DNA from: an uncultured Paracoccaceae bacterium
GTDB lineage: Bacteria; Pseudomonadota; Alphaproteobacteria; Rhodobacterales; Rhodobacteraceae
Direction of reading: 5' to 3'
NCBI GenBank assembly: GCA_947500055.1
Contig: CANMQO010000003.1
Location: 1 to 64,000 of the forward strand
Length of the DNA stretch: 64,000 bases
Shown: positions 50,722 through 61,587 of the stretch, in pieces
How the letters are laid out: the number at the start of each line of letters is the position of its first letter
How positions within the stretch are numbered: the first letter of the stretch is position 1
The notes under the pieces: generated by a model
Told to the model about the DNA's origin: nothing
The model's input: the letters and a program-made list of their open reading frames with translations, nothing else
Database searches by the model: none
Program-made: the position numbers and the translations under genes

Positions 50722-51654
50722 ATGAACTGGATCACCAATTACGTCCGCCCGACGATCAATTCGCTTTTTTCGCGCCGCGAGGTGCCGGATAACCTGTGGA
50801 CCAAATGCGATGATTGCGGAACCATGCTGTTCCACCGCGAACTGGCTGACAATCTGAACGTCTGCACCAATTGCGATCATCACATGGCCATCGGTGCCCG
50901 TGACAGGCTGACATCGATCTTTGACGGTGGCGTCTTTGTTGAGGTTGCCGTCCCCGAGCCGGTTGCCGACCCGCTGCATTTCCGCGATCAGAAACGCTAT
51001 ACCGACCGCATCAAGGAAGCCCGCAAGAAAACGGGTGAAAAAGACGCGATGCTGGTGGCCGAGGGCGAGATGGGTCGCACCCCGGTTGTTGTCGCCGTGC
51101 AGGATTTCTCCTTCATGGGTGGATCCATGTCGATGTATGTCGGCAACGCGATTGTGGCTGCTGCCGAGCGTGCCATTGCCCTTAGGCGCCCGCTGATCCT
51201 GTTTTCCGCTGCAGGCGGCGCCCGCATGCAAGAGGGCATTCTGGGCCTGATGCAGATGCCCCGTACGACAATTGCGGTGCAGATGCTGAAAGAGGCGGGC
51301 CTGCCTTATATCGTGGTTCTGACCCACCCGACGACCGGTGGCGTGACCGCATCCTATGCGATGCTGGGTGATGTGCAGATTGCCGAGCCCAATGCCCTGA
51401 TTGGTTTTGCCGGGGCGCGGGTCATCGAACAGACGATCGGTGAAAAGCTGCCCGAAGGGTTCCAGCGTGCCGAGTACCTGCTGGATCACGGGATGCTGGA
51501 CCGGGTGACCAAGCGCACCGACCTGAAGGATGAGCTGGTCACCATCACCCGCCTGCTGATGAAACAGGACGCCCCGATCAAAGGCGACCTGCCCGCCCCG
51601 GAAATCACATCCGAGGCCGCCGAGGAACTGGACGCGGCGGAAGACGCCAAGTGA
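50722..51654 (+). CDS. accD: Acetyl-CoA carboxylase carboxyltransferase subunit beta
   Basis: Zinc motif [12 protein letters not shown]...[38 protein letters not shown]. Confidence 0.98.
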   Translation: MNWITNYVRPTINSLFSRREVPDNLWTKCDDCGTMLFHRELADNLNVCTNCDHHMAIGARDRLTSIFDGGVFVEVAVPEPVADPLHFRDQKRYTDRIKEARKKTGEKDAMLVAEGEMGRTPVVVAVQDFSFMGGSMSMYVGNAIVAAAERAIALRRPLILFSAAGGARMQEGILGLMQMPRTTIAVQMLKEAGLPYIVVLTHPTTGGVTASYAMLGDVQIAEPNALIGFAGARVIEQTIGEKLPEGFQRAEYLLDHGMLDRVTKRTDLKDELVTITRLLMKQDAPIKGDLPAPEITSEAAEELDAAEDAK

Positions 51655-52922
51655 CTGCCCAATCTGATGTGATCCTGGAGCGGATGATGACCTTGCACCC
51701 CAAGGTCATGGACCTGGTGCTGGATCGGGTCTGGCGCCTGTTGGCGGCAATGGGAAACCCGCAAGACCGCCTGCCCCCGGTCATTCACGTCGCTGGCACC
51801 AATGGCAAGGGATCGACCCAGGCGATGATCCGTGCCGGACTGGAACAATCGGGCGCAAAGGTGCATGCTTATACCTCCCCCCATCTGGCCAAGTTTCACG
51901 AACGGATCCGGCTCGCGGGTGAGCTGATCACTGAAGATGCACTGACGGAGGTGCTTGACCGTTGCTATGCCGCCAATGGCGGCGCACCGATCACCTACTT
52001 TGAGATCACGACAGTCGCCGCAATCCTCGCCTTTGCCGAAACCCCTGCGGATTATTGCCTGTTGGAGGTCGGTTTGGGTGGGCGGCTGGACGCCACCAAT
52101 GTGGTGAGTGATCCGGCGGTGACCATCATCACCCCTGTCGATCTGGACCATCAGCAGTTTCTGGGTGACACGCTGACCCAGATCGCTGGTGAAAAGGCCG
52201 GGATCATCAAGCGCGGTGTGCCCTGCGTGGTTGGCCCCCAGCATGACGAAAGCCTCGAGGTGATCGAGGCGGTTGCCGCCCGGTTGCAGGCCCCGCTGGC
52301 CGTGCATGGGCAACATTGGCATGTCAGCGCGGAACGGGACCGGCTGATCTATCAGGATGAAACCGGTTTGCTTGATTTGCCCATGCCTGCCCTGCCCGGC
52401 GCGCATCAGGTGATGAATGCAGGTGCCGCGATTGCAGCCCTGCGCCTGCTGGGCCGCGACGAAGCGGCCTGCGAGGCGGCAATGACAAATGTTTTCTGGC
52501 CCGCCAGGATGGAGCATCTGCGCCACGGCGCGCTAGTTGATCTGGCCGCCCCGGCAGAGCTATGGCTGGATGGTGGCCATAACCCCGCCGCCGGTCACGC
52601 GCTTGCAGCGACCCTGCGCGCGCAACCGCCCCGCCCCACCCATCTGATTTGCGGAATGCTGAACACCAAAGATATCAGCGGCTACATGGCACCTTTGGCA
52701 GAGGTCGCCGAAAGCCTGCACGCGGTGTCGATCCCCGGTGAACAGGCGACACTATCCGCTGATGATACTGCCGCAGCGGGTGCAAAGGCCGGCTTGCCCG
52801 CCCATGTCGCCCCCGATGTGCGCACGGCAATTGAAACGATTACCAAAAATGATCCTCATGCGCGTATTCTGATCTGTGGTTCGCTTTATCTTGCCGGTCA
52901 TGTGATGCGGGAAAACGCATGA
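51651..52922 (+). CDS. folC: Bifunctional folylpolyglutamate synthase/dihydrofolate synthase
   Basis: [44 protein letters not shown]. Confidence 0.96.
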   Translation: MTAQSDVILERMMTLHPKVMDLVLDRVWRLLAAMGNPQDRLPPVIHVAGTNGKGSTQAMIRAGLEQSGAKVHAYTSPHLAKFHERIRLAGELITEDALTEVLDRCYAANGGAPITYFEITTVAAILAFAETPADYCLLEVGLGGRLDATNVVSDPAVTIITPVDLDHQQFLGDTLTQIAGEKAGIIKRGVPCVVGPQHDESLEVIEAVAARLQAPLAVHGQHWHVSAERDRLIYQDETGLLDLPMPALPGAHQVMNAGAAIAALRLLGRDEAACEAAMTNVFWPARMEHLRHGALVDLAAPAELWLDGGHNPAAGHALAATLRAQPPRPTHLICGMLNTKDISGYMAPLAEVAESLHAVSIPGEQATLSADDTAAAGAKAGLPAHVAPDVRTAIETITKNDPHARILICGSLYLAGHVMRENA

Positions 52923-53425
52923 TACGCGGTCTTGCGATGACGCTGACGGTGCTTGCCGGTCAAGCCAATGCGGCGGACTACTATTTCTGCTGGAAGGGCG
53001 AGAACGATTATACAATGACCGGGCAGATGGACATCGACCCGGTCGCATTGAACAAGCCATTGGTGACCGAAACCGACGTGACCCTGTTCAAGATCGCGGG
53101 CTACCACAGCGGTATTCTTCTGGGAAAATGGGATATGGCCAACCGCTCAGAGAATGCCAGCTGGACACTGCATTTTGACCCCGCACGGGGCGCATTCCTG
53201 ACCCCAGGTGAGGCAGGCCTGGGCGTCAGCCAGGCATGGAATGCAAATGGGGATGCCACTGATTGCGGCAATCCCGGCTTTGGCTTCAACCTGGGGAACT
53301 ACGCACAGGATTTCTGCCTGAACGGGGTTTGGGTCGAAGAAAGCGGGATGCCGCCCGAAACCCCGTTTCTGGTCAGCACGATCCCGGTTGATCCACAATG
53401 CCGGATCTACGCGCCGGTAAGCTAA
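52919..53425 (+). CDS. Secreted hypothetical protein
   Basis: ATGA overlap with folC; signal peptide [18 protein letters not shown]. Confidence 0.75.
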   Translation: MIRGLAMTLTVLAGQANAADYYFCWKGENDYTMTGQMDIDPVALNKPLVTETDVTLFKIAGYHSGILLGKWDMANRSENASWTLHFDPARGAFLTPGEAGLGVSQAWNANGDATDCGNPGFGFNLGNYAQDFCLNGVWVEESGMPPETPFLVSTIPVDPQCRIYAPVS

Positions 53426-53437
53426 GGACGAAACCCA

Positions 53438-54595
53438 ATGACTGACAGCAACCGCAAACCTGCCCTGTCCACCCGCATCGCCCAAGCCCTGCATTTTGTT
53501 GAAGATGGCACCGGCGCCGTCACCCCGGCGATCCAACCCGCGGCAACCTATGCCCGCGATGAGGATTATCAGGTGCGCAAACCCTACTGGTATCGCCGCG
53601 ATGGCAGCCAGACCACGGCACAGGCAGAGGCGGTGATCGCGGAACTGGAAGGGGCCAAAGAGTCGCTTTTGTTCTCCTCCGGCATGTCGGCATGCACAGC
53701 CGTCATTGAACATCTGCCAACCGGCGCGCATGTGATCGCCCCGAAGGTGATGTATCATGGCGTGCTGGCACAATTGCAGGGCTATGCGGCCAAGGGCAGG
53801 TTGACCCTGTCAGATTACACCGCAGGCAATCTTGATGAGTTGGCCGCAGCCATCCGGCCCGGTGAAACAACGCTAGTCTGGGTCGAAACCCCCAATAACC
53901 CCAATTGGGAGGTCACGGATATCGCCGCTGCCGCCGAACTGGCCCATGCGGCGGGGGCCAAGCTGATCACCGATTGCACTGGCACGCCCCCTTGCATGAC
54001 CCGGGCGCTGGATTTCGGGGCGGATTTTTCGTTTCATTCGGCCACCAAGTATCTGGGTGGTCATTCAGATTTGACTGCCGGGGTGCTGTCGGTCCGTGAA
54101 ACGGGTCCGTTTTGGGAAGAGATCGCCATGGTGCGCAAACTACAGGGCACCGTGCTGCAGAGCTTTGACGCCTGGCTTTTGATCCGGGGCATGCGCACCC
54201 TGTTCCTGCGGGTGGAAAGGGCCTGCCAGAATGCGATGGCCGTGGCCCGGCATTTCGACCGGCATCCGATGGTGGAAAAGGTCCATTACCCCGGCTTGCC
54301 CACCGACCCCGGTCATGTTGTTGCCAAGCGCCAAACGGATGGTCAGTTCGGCGCGATGATGTCACTGATCGTCAAGGGGACCGAACAGACAGCGATTGAC
54401 GTGGCCCGGTTCTGCGAACTGTTCTACCCCGCCACATCGCTTGGCGGCGTTGAAAGCCTGATTGAACATCGTAAGACGGTATCGGGCGACGGCTTCCCTG
54501 TGCATCCAAGGCTGCTGCGCCTGTCCATCGGAATCGAGGATGCGGATGACCTGATCTACGATCTGGAACAGGCATTGCATCGGGCGGAAGGGTAG
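53438..54595 (+). CDS. metC: Cystathionine beta-lyase-like PLP enzyme
   Basis: FSFHSATKYLGGHSDLTAGVLS (PLP lysine); LFYPATSLGGVESLIEHR. Confidence 0.93.
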   Translation: MTDSNRKPALSTRIAQALHFVEDGTGAVTPAIQPAATYARDEDYQVRKPYWYRRDGSQTTAQAEAVIAELEGAKESLLFSSGMSACTAVIEHLPTGAHVIAPKVMYHGVLAQLQGYAAKGRLTLSDYTAGNLDELAAAIRPGETTLVWVETPNNPNWEVTDIAAAAELAHAAGAKLITDCTGTPPCMTRALDFGADFSFHSATKYLGGHSDLTAGVLSVRETGPFWEEIAMVRKLQGTVLQSFDAWLLIRGMRTLFLRVERACQNAMAVARHFDRHPMVEKVHYPGLPTDPGHVVAKRQTDGQFGAMMSLIVKGTEQTAIDVARFCELFYPATSLGGVESLIEHRKTVSGDGFPVHPRLLRLSIGIEDADDLIYDLEQALHRAEG

Positions 54596-54596
54596 A

Positions 54597-54642
54597 CAGA
54601 CTTTCGCAGAAAGTCTGCATTCAAATCCTCTCAGAGGATTTG
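54597..54642. repeat. Tandem double-hairpin module after metC
   Basis: CAGACTTTC-GCA-GAAAGTCTG and CAAATCCTC-TCA-GAGGATTTG, then CTTGTGCCAA; same arms as the 18407 module. Confidence 0.92.
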
Positions 54643-54875
54643 CTTGTGCCAAACCGGGTCGCCTGCTCCTAATATTGCCGATTCGCGAATCAGGGGATTG
54701 ACCGCGAATCATTTACTCGTCTAGATTCACCGCTAACGAAGCGCCGTGAAAACAAGGCGTAGCAGAGCAGTCTTGGCAGGGCGAGTGGGCAGGCGTTACG
54801 CCTGTCTTCTTGTTTTTGGATCCCAAACGTTTCACCTTTATCTGATCTCTCAGGTTAAAAGCGAAAGGCTGTCGT

Positions 54876-55730
54876 TCAGACGATGGCCCGCCGATAGAGA
54901 TGCCATGTCGCGTGCCCCAGCACCGGCAAGGCGACAATCATCCCTACAAACAATGTCAGAACGCCCAGACCCAGAAGGGCCACAACGATCAGCCCCCAGG
55001 CGGCGACGGTCACCGGATTCTGCCGCGCGATCCTGACGGATGTGACAACCGCCTTGGGGATGCCCACATGCCGATCAATCAGCAATGGGAATGACACAAG
55101 GCTGATTGCCAGAACGACGACCGCGAAGACAAAGCCGATCGCAACGCCCGCCACCAGCATTACCCAGCCCGGACCGGTCGTCAGCACATCGCTCAAAAAG
55201 CCCAGCGCGGATTGTGGTGGCTCTGGCCCCAGGGTGACCCCGTAAAGCGTGAAGGCTGTGATCATCCAGGCCAGAAAGAGCGCTGCAAGATAGAAACCGA
55301 GCACCAGGATCGGCACGAAAGATGGCGACCGGATCACGTCGAACGCATCACGCCAGCCTGCTGTTCCATCCCGTTCGCGCTTGCGGCTCATCTCGTAAAG
55401 CCCGATGGCCGCAACCGGCCCGACAAGGGCAAAACCGGCAATCAATGGGAAGAGAAGCGGCAGCATCTCGCGGTTGACCACAAAGAGGGTCAGCACAAAT
55501 CCAACGATGGGGTAGACGAGGACGATGAACATCACATCGGTGCGTAAGGCGACAAAATCGGCATAACCTTTACGCAGCGCGATTTTCAGATCAGCGAGTT
55601 GCAGGTCCCGCAGTTCAAGTGGGGTCGCGGCCTCACCGCCAAGCTCTGCTGCGCCTTCCTTGAGATAAAGGGATCGCCGTCTGACTGCCTGCACGAACCA
55701 CGACGCCGGATTTCCGATGGTATCAACCAT
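54876..55730 (-). CDS. DUF2189 domain-containing membrane protein
   Basis: DLQLADLKIALRKGYADFVALRTDVMFIVLVYPIVGF; VGPVAAIGLYEMSRKRE. Confidence 0.88.
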   Translation of the reverse strand: MVDTIGNPASWFVQAVRRRSLYLKEGAAELGGEAATPLELRDLQLADLKIALRKGYADFVALRTDVMFIVLVYPIVGFVLTLFVVNREMLPLLFPLIAGFALVGPVAAIGLYEMSRKRERDGTAGWRDAFDVIRSPSFVPILVLGFYLAALFLAWMITAFTLYGVTLGPEPPQSALGFLSDVLTTGPGWVMLVAGVAIGFVFAVVVLAISLVSFPLLIDRHVGIPKAVVTSVRIARQNPVTVAAWGLIVVALLGLGVLTLFVGMIVALPVLGHATWHLYRRAIV

Positions 55731-55873
55731 GACGCTAAACTCCCCTTGATCTTTGTGACGAACCTCAAACTTGCACGACCGTTGGGGTGCATTTTAGCAG
55801 AAAAGCCGGTTTCTGTCGCCTCGGGTCAAGCTGATGTGATGAGGGGTGTCGCCCGAACCCTCCGGGTGCGTGC

Positions 55874-56926
55874 TTATTTGCCCCAGCCGTCGGACTGCAT
55901 TTCGCGCAGTCGGCTGGCGGTCCGTTCGAACTCAAACGTGCCTTCACCTTCGAGATAGAGCATTTCCGGCGCTGCGGCGGCGGAACAGATCAATTGCACC
56001 TTCGCCTCGTAAAGCGCGTCGATCAGGGTGACAAACCGTTTCGCCTCATTGAAATTGTTCCGCGACAGGGCCGGGATATCCTCCAGGATCAGGACCCGCA
56101 CGGCATCGGCCAGCGCCAGATAGTCGGCGGCCCCTAGCGGCTTGCCACAAAGGTCAAAGAACCTCGCCCGCGCAACTCCGTTATGGAATTGTGGTAGTTC
56201 CACTTCCCGTCCTTTGACATGCAGGACCAGCGGGTCGCTTTGTCCGCCACTGAAATCATGCCAGATTTGTGCGATGGCCGTCCGCGCTTCGGCGTCGATG
56301 GGGGTGAAATAGCTGGGTGATCCAACCAACCGGTTTTGCCGGTAGTCGGTATCGCTGGTCAGTTCATGGACCACCATGTGGTGTTTCAAAAGATCGATGA
56401 AGGGCAGGAACAATTGCCGGTTCAGCCCGTCCTTGTAAAGGTCATCGGGGGGGCGGTTGGAGGTCGTCACGACCGTGACGCCCGCATCGAACAGTGCCTC
56501 GAACAGCCGCCCGACCAGCATCGCATCCGTGATATCGGTGATCTGCATCTCGTCAAAGGCCAGAAACCGCACATCATCTGCCAGCTTTGCCGCCACGGGT
56601 GCTATCGCGTCATCGACCCCGCGTTTGCGCGCGTCGTTCATTTCCGCATGCACCCATTGCATGAAAGCGTGGAAATGCCGCCGCTGTTTCGGCACGCTGA
56701 CATGATCATAGAGAAGGTCCATCAGCATGGATTTGCCGCGCCCCACCCCGCCCCACATGTAGAGCCCGGGCACAGCGGTCGTGATCTTGCGGAACAGCCC
56801 TTTCCTGACCGGTGCCGCCAGCCCTTCACGGATCCGTTCAAGCTCTGGCAATACAGCCAGTTGCGCGGGATCACTTGTTAACGCGCCCGCTGAAACGGCG
56901 GACCGGTATGCCTCTTGCACTGTCAT
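55874..56926 (-). CDS. zapE: Cell division protein ZapE (AFG1-like ATPase)
   Basis: GLYMWGGVGRGKSMLMDLLYD; RRHFHAFMQWVHAEMN; LAFDEMQITDITDAMLVGRLFEALF. Confidence 0.96.
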   Translation of the reverse strand: MTVQEAYRSAVSAGALTSDPAQLAVLPELERIREGLAAPVRKGLFRKITTAVPGLYMWGGVGRGKSMLMDLLYDHVSVPKQRRHFHAFMQWVHAEMNDARKRGVDDAIAPVAAKLADDVRFLAFDEMQITDITDAMLVGRLFEALFDAGVTVVTTSNRPPDDLYKDGLNRQLFLPFIDLLKHHMVVHELTSDTDYRQNRLVGSPSYFTPIDAEARTAIAQIWHDFSGGQSDPLVLHVKGREVELPQFHNGVARARFFDLCGKPLGAADYLALADAVRVLILEDIPALSRNNFNEAKRFVTLIDALYEAKVQLICSAAAAPEMLYLEGEGTFEFERTASRLREMQSDGWGK

Positions 56927-57060
56927 GACTGATCGATAGCCTGACGGGCAATGGTTGAAAAGTCACCAAGCGCGGACCGCAGCACCATCACCATTCTTGA
57001 TCTGCCGCATCACAACGGACCAGATTGACAACCGCAGCACCCCTGCGCCAACTATCCCGA

Positions 57061-58301
57061 TGAACCATCAACACGCCAAACTGATCAATCCGGTGCTGAT
57101 CGCCGGATGTATCATTATCATGACCGGATTTGCGATCCGGGCGTCATTTGGTGTGTTCCAGATTCCGATTGCCAGTGAATTTGGCTGGCTGCGCAGCGAT
57201 TTCAGCCTGGCCATCGCGATCCAGAACCTTGCTTGGGGGATTGGCCAGCCGATTTTTGGCGCGATTGCAGAAAAGATCGGTGACCGTAAGGCGATCATCA
57301 TTGGTGCCCTGATGTATGCGGCCGGATTGTTGTTGTCTGCCGGGGCGACCACCCCGCTGGCGCACCAGATTTACGAGGTCTTTGTAGGCTTTGGCATTGC
57401 CGGCACCGGCTTTGGCGTCATTCTGGCGGTGGTCGGGCGTGCCGCGTCGGATGACAACCGTTCGATGGCATTGGCGATTGCCACCGCTGCCGGATCTGCG
57501 GGACAAGTCTTTGGCGCACCCTTTGCCGAATATCTGTTAGGGTTCCTAAGCTGGCAAATGACCTTTGGCGTCTTTGCAGCGCTGATCCTGTCGACCCTGC
57601 TGGTCCTTCCGATGATGCGTAGCCCGGTCACCGCGAGCAAGGCAGAGTTGGAAGAAAGCATGGGTACGATATTGATCCGTGCTTTCAAGGATCCATCATA
57701 TACGCTGATCTTTCTGGGGTTCTTTTCCTGCGGCTATCAACTGGCCTTCATAACCGCACATTTCCCGGCATTGGTGACCGAAATGTGCGGCCCTATTGCG
57801 CAGGGCAGCATGTTAGCAGGGCTTGGCATCACAACGACAAGTGCGCTGGGTGCCTTGGCCATTTCCCTGATCGGACTGGCCAATATCGGGGGTACATTGC
57901 TGGCAGGCTGGGCGGGCAAGCGTTACTCCAAGAAATATCTGCTGGCTGGTATCTATACTGGCCGTACGATTATTGCCGCCGCGTTCATTCTCACCCCAAT
58001 TACACCGATGACGGTGATCTTGTTCTCCGTGGCCATGGGCAGCCTATGGCTGGCCTCGGTGCCGCTGACATCGGGTCTGGTGGCCCATCTCTACGGTTTG
58101 CGCTATATGGGAACACTTTATGGGATCGTGTTCTTTTCCCATCAATTGGGATCGTTCCTGGGGGTCTGGCTGGGTGGTGCGCTCTATGATCTTTATGGCA
58201 CTTACACCCATGTATGGTGGGTTGGGGTTGGGGTTGGCGCATTCAGCGCAATCGTGCATTTGCCAATCGCTGAAAAGCGTCCCGCCTTACAGACAGCCTG
58301 A
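57061..58301 (+). CDS. MFS transporter
   Basis: 12-TM-like hydrophobicity; GFAIRASFGVFQIPIASEFGW; AKRYSKKYLLAGIYTGR. Confidence 0.92.
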
Positions 58302-58447
58302 GCCTGTCAGTTTGGCTTTGTAAAAAATTTTAGCAAAAAACACGACCCGGATGCAGGTGAAAAGGCCGCCTGCGTCAGTGTGGTCAAGGATACGTTTACC
58401 AAGCTGGGGTCATGTAGCACGTAACGGTTGAAAAGGATTCTCGTTAC

Positions 58448-59578
58448 ATGCTGCTGCTGGAAAAAATCGCGCTTTTTGTTGACCCTGTCGCAGTGGCTGT
58501 TGTGCTTGTCTACACCTACAGTTTCTTTGGGAACTCGCGATGGAACCAACAGATCGTGAACCTGATCATGGGCGGTATTTTCGGACTAACCGCTATTTAC
58601 GCTATGTCAAACCCAATTCAGATGGCTGATGGCATCATCGTCGATATCCGAAATCTATTCGTGGGAATGGCGGCGGCCCTGTTTGGCGTGGTTGGTGGTC
58701 TATTTGCCTTAATTCTTGGGGCCGCTACGCGTATCTATGTCGGCGGAAGTGGCGCAATTTCCGGTGTGTTTGGCATGGCCATTGCGGCCGGCATGGGCCT
58801 TGCCTGGGCCCATTGGGTGCGATCCAGATGTTCAAGTGACACAAAAGCATTCTTGATCCTTGGCATCATGATCACCGCCCATCTTGCTGCAGTTCTTCTC
58901 CTGCCGAAACACCTGCAAGCGACGATCCTTGTCAGTATTGGGCCTGCTCTTCTGGCAGCCAATGTGTTTGGTGCCTCCCTGCTGGGCAAACTGATGGCCC
59001 GGGAGCAGCTATTGATGCAGGAACGCGAGGAATTGCGCTCGGCCGTAACAACCGATCCTTTGACCCAATTGCTGAACAGGCGCGCGGCATTGCACTCTTA
59101 TGACGCCATGACAGACAGGAGGATTGGTTCAGACGGAACTGCGATGCTGTGTATTGACGTTGATCACTTCAAATCGATTAATGACACACATGGTCATTTG
59201 CGCGGCGATCATGTGTTGGTCGAAATCGCAAATCGCATGGCGCTATGCCTGCGCCCGGATGATATCTTTGCACGGATGAGCGGGGATGAATTTGTGATCG
59301 TTCTGGACAATCTGACTGCTGAGCATGCGGAGGCCGTGGCGCAGCGTTGTCGCAAGACAATCAGCGAGAGACCCATCATTGCTGATGGTGTTGAAATCTC
59401 GGCCTCTGTCAGCATTGGCTGTGCCTGGTTAGCAGATCGACCTGCTTTTAGTGATTTGCGTACTGTCGCCGATCAGGTGCTTTATCGCGCCAAGACTGGC
59501 GGTCGCGACCGAATGGCCTTCCAAAAGATCAGCGCGCAGGCGTTGCCCGCCATGTCAGCACGTGCCGTGGCCGTATGA
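58448..59578 (+). CDS. Diguanylate cyclase with N-terminal membrane sensor (5TMR-LYT-like)
   Basis: TTDPLTQLLNRRA; DVDHFKSINDTHGHLRGDHVLVEIA; ARMSGDEFVIVL. Confidence 0.93.
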   Translation: MLLLEKIALFVDPVAVAVVLVYTYSFFGNSRWNQQIVNLIMGGIFGLTAIYAMSNPIQMADGIIVDIRNLFVGMAAALFGVVGGLFALILGAATRIYVGGSGAISGVFGMAIAAGMGLAWAHWVRSRCSSDTKAFLILGIMITAHLAAVLLLPKHLQATILVSIGPALLAANVFGASLLGKLMAREQLLMQEREELRSAVTTDPLTQLLNRRAALHSYDAMTDRRIGSDGTAMLCIDVDHFKSINDTHGHLRGDHVLVEIANRMALCLRPDDIFARMSGDEFVIVLDNLTAEHAEAVAQRCRKTISERPIIADGVEISASVSIGCAWLADRPAFSDLRTVADQVLYRAKTGGRDRMAFQKISAQALPAMSARAVAV

Positions 59579-59581
59579 CCG

Positions 59582-60502
59582 TCAATCGCGCAGCGCAGTG
59601 CGCAGTGCTTCGATCAATGCACCATCATGTGTGTAGGGCAAGGAATGGTCAGCACCTTCCACAACCTCCTGCCTGGCTTCACGGTTCCATTGCGCCAAGA
59701 TTCCAAGGGCGGAAATGGGGATGATCTTATCGTTTTCGCCCCAAATCGCGACGACGGGAACGTCTTCTCGGCCAAGTTTGCGGTGCTCGTCTTCTTGTAA
59801 TTCCCTCAGCATACCACGCCCACTCGATAGAATTGCAGGCAGATATCCGCGCCGGTGCAATTCCTGACGCTGCGCGATCAGAACCTTCTGGATCGCCGGG
59901 CGCCGGGTGCCCTTTGGAATCGCCGACAAGATCCGGTGTTTGGCAAACATGCCCCAAACCCAGTCGCCCAGAATTGGTGTTCTGCGGCAGAACCCGGCAA
60001 ATTTGCTTTCGTAAACGTGAACCCCGGCACCGGCCAGCAGGATCAACCGCTTGATGCGGTAAGTGTTTTCGGCGGCATAGGCCGTGGCGATCGACCCGCC
60101 CATGGAATAGCCGACCAAGGTCAGATCATCCCCCGCATCTTGATGCGCCAGTAGGTCAGACAATTGCCGCAAGAAGAAGGGGCGGTCTTGCGCGCCCGGT
60201 GCCGCATCGGACAAGCCGCGGCCGTAAAGATCATACATCAGCACGCGATAGCCCATCGCACCCAATCCTTCTGCAACACCATCCATGGCGACCGAAGGTG
60301 TCGCCAGCCCATGGATCAGCACCGCAACCGGCCCGCGCGTCGGACCGACCCAGCGGTAATGGGTCACCCCTTGCGACAACTGGGCGAAATCACCATCCGC
60401 CCCGTGCCGCGCGGTCGGTCCTATCGTGGGGAGCATGCGTTCCCGCAGGAATGGGGCCAGAGCGATCAAGATCAGGCCCGCCAGGATCAAAGCATACCAC
60501 AT
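59582..60502 (-). CDS. Alpha/beta fold hydrolase
   Basis: AVLIHGLATPS; YDLYGRGLSD; LVGYSMGGSIATAYA; VVEGADHSLPYTH. Confidence 0.94.
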   Translation of the reverse strand: MWYALILAGLILIALAPFLRERMLPTIGPTARHGADGDFAQLSQGVTHYRWVGPTRGPVAVLIHGLATPSVAMDGVAEGLGAMGYRVLMYDLYGRGLSDAAPGAQDRPFFLRQLSDLLAHQDAGDDLTLVGYSMGGSIATAYAAENTYRIKRLILLAGAGVHVYESKFAGFCRRTPILGDWVWGMFAKHRILSAIPKGTRRPAIQKVLIAQRQELHRRGYLPAILSSGRGMLRELQEDEHRKLGREDVPVVAIWGENDKIIPISALGILAQWNREARQEVVEGADHSLPYTHDGALIEALRTALRD

Positions 60503-61428
60503 CAGTTTCCGTCCCTTCCCGCCCCTTGCCAGGCCGCAAGTATGTACCTGCTGGTCATCAAATCAAGATGGGCGCCGCCGCCATTCTTAAACAGTGTTAT
60601 CTCATTTTCATCGCTGCGCCGAAACGCGTCTGGTTGATAATAATCCGCAATCACATCATCGGCGCTGATCGCCCCGCTTGCGATGGGGATCATCATCTCG
60701 CCAATGTGACCAATGGTCGTGTCCCGACTGTCGACGAAGATCGACGCCCGTTGTAGCGCCTGATCGTCCGCTTCGCGCATATCGGGTCGAAACGCCCCGA
60801 TCAGATCAACATGCTGACCGGGTTGCAACCAATCGCCCTTAATCAGTGATTCGCTTGACATGGTTGCCGATGTGATGATGTCGGCAGCCCTGACCGCCGT
60901 TTCCAGATCACCAGCAACCTTCACACCCGGATGATCCGCCTGAAACCGCACGGCCCCTGCCTCAGACCTGTTCCAGATCGTAAATTGCGCCTGTGGGAAC
61001 GCCGCGCTGTAGGCCTGATGCAAGGAATGCCCAACGGTACCTGCACCCACGATCAGGATATGGCGGCTGTCGGGCCGGGCCAGACGGCGCGCCGCCAACA
61101 GGCTATCCCCCGCGGTTTTCCACTTGGTCACCAATTTGAAGTCCAAAATCGCCTCAAGCGCCCCATCCCGCCCTGAAAACAGATTCACTGCGCCGTCTAT
61201 CATCGGCTTTCCGGCATCCTTGTTTCCGGGAAAGATCGTCGCGCATTTTATGGCCAATCCCATCCCCGCGATCCATGCTGACCGGTTGAGCAACGTGTTT
61301 TCACCTTCGTAAAGAAACACATCGGCGACCTCGGCCTTTGGTCCACGGTGGCCGTCGGCCAAAGCATCGGTCAAGCGCAACCAATCCAGATGCGCCTCAC
61401 CTTCCCTGAAGGGGATCATGACAGTCAT
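60502..61428 (-). CDS. Ornithine cyclodeaminase/mu-crystallin-family protein
   Basis: IKCATIFPGNKDAGKPMIDGAVNLF; LIVGAGTVGHSLHQAYSAAFP; HVDLIGAFRPDMREAD. Confidence 0.92.
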   Translation of the reverse strand: MTVMIPFREGEAHLDWLRLTDALADGHRGPKAEVADVFLYEGENTLLNRSAWIAGMGLAIKCATIFPGNKDAGKPMIDGAVNLFSGRDGALEAILDFKLVTKWKTAGDSLLAARRLARPDSRHILIVGAGTVGHSLHQAYSAAFPQAQFTIWNRSEAGAVRFQADHPGVKVAGDLETAVRAADIITSATMSSESLIKGDWLQPGQHVDLIGAFRPDMREADDQALQRASIFVDSRDTTIGHIGEMMIPIASGAISADDVIADYYQPDAFRRSDENEITLFKNGGGAHLDLMTSRYILAAWQGAGRDGN

Positions 61429-61587
61429 GGTGTCAGCGGGTCCAGAATTGATACTAATCGGGGTAAGATCAACGCGGGAAAAAAATCCATAACGACTCCA
61501 TTAGCTTATGAATACCTTAACAACCGAATGCGGCGTGTAAACTATGACATGCCGTGATCGACCGTTGAGGGCCTTCCCCGATAGGTC

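Noticed and set aside
51486-52526. 346-aa minus-strand ORF
   Set aside because: Antisense shadow of accD/folC.
59275-59310. SGDEF instead of GGDEF in the diguanylate cyclase as evidence of inactivity
   Set aside because: SGDEF variants are commonly active; the remaining catalytic context (DVDHFKSINDTHGH) is intact.
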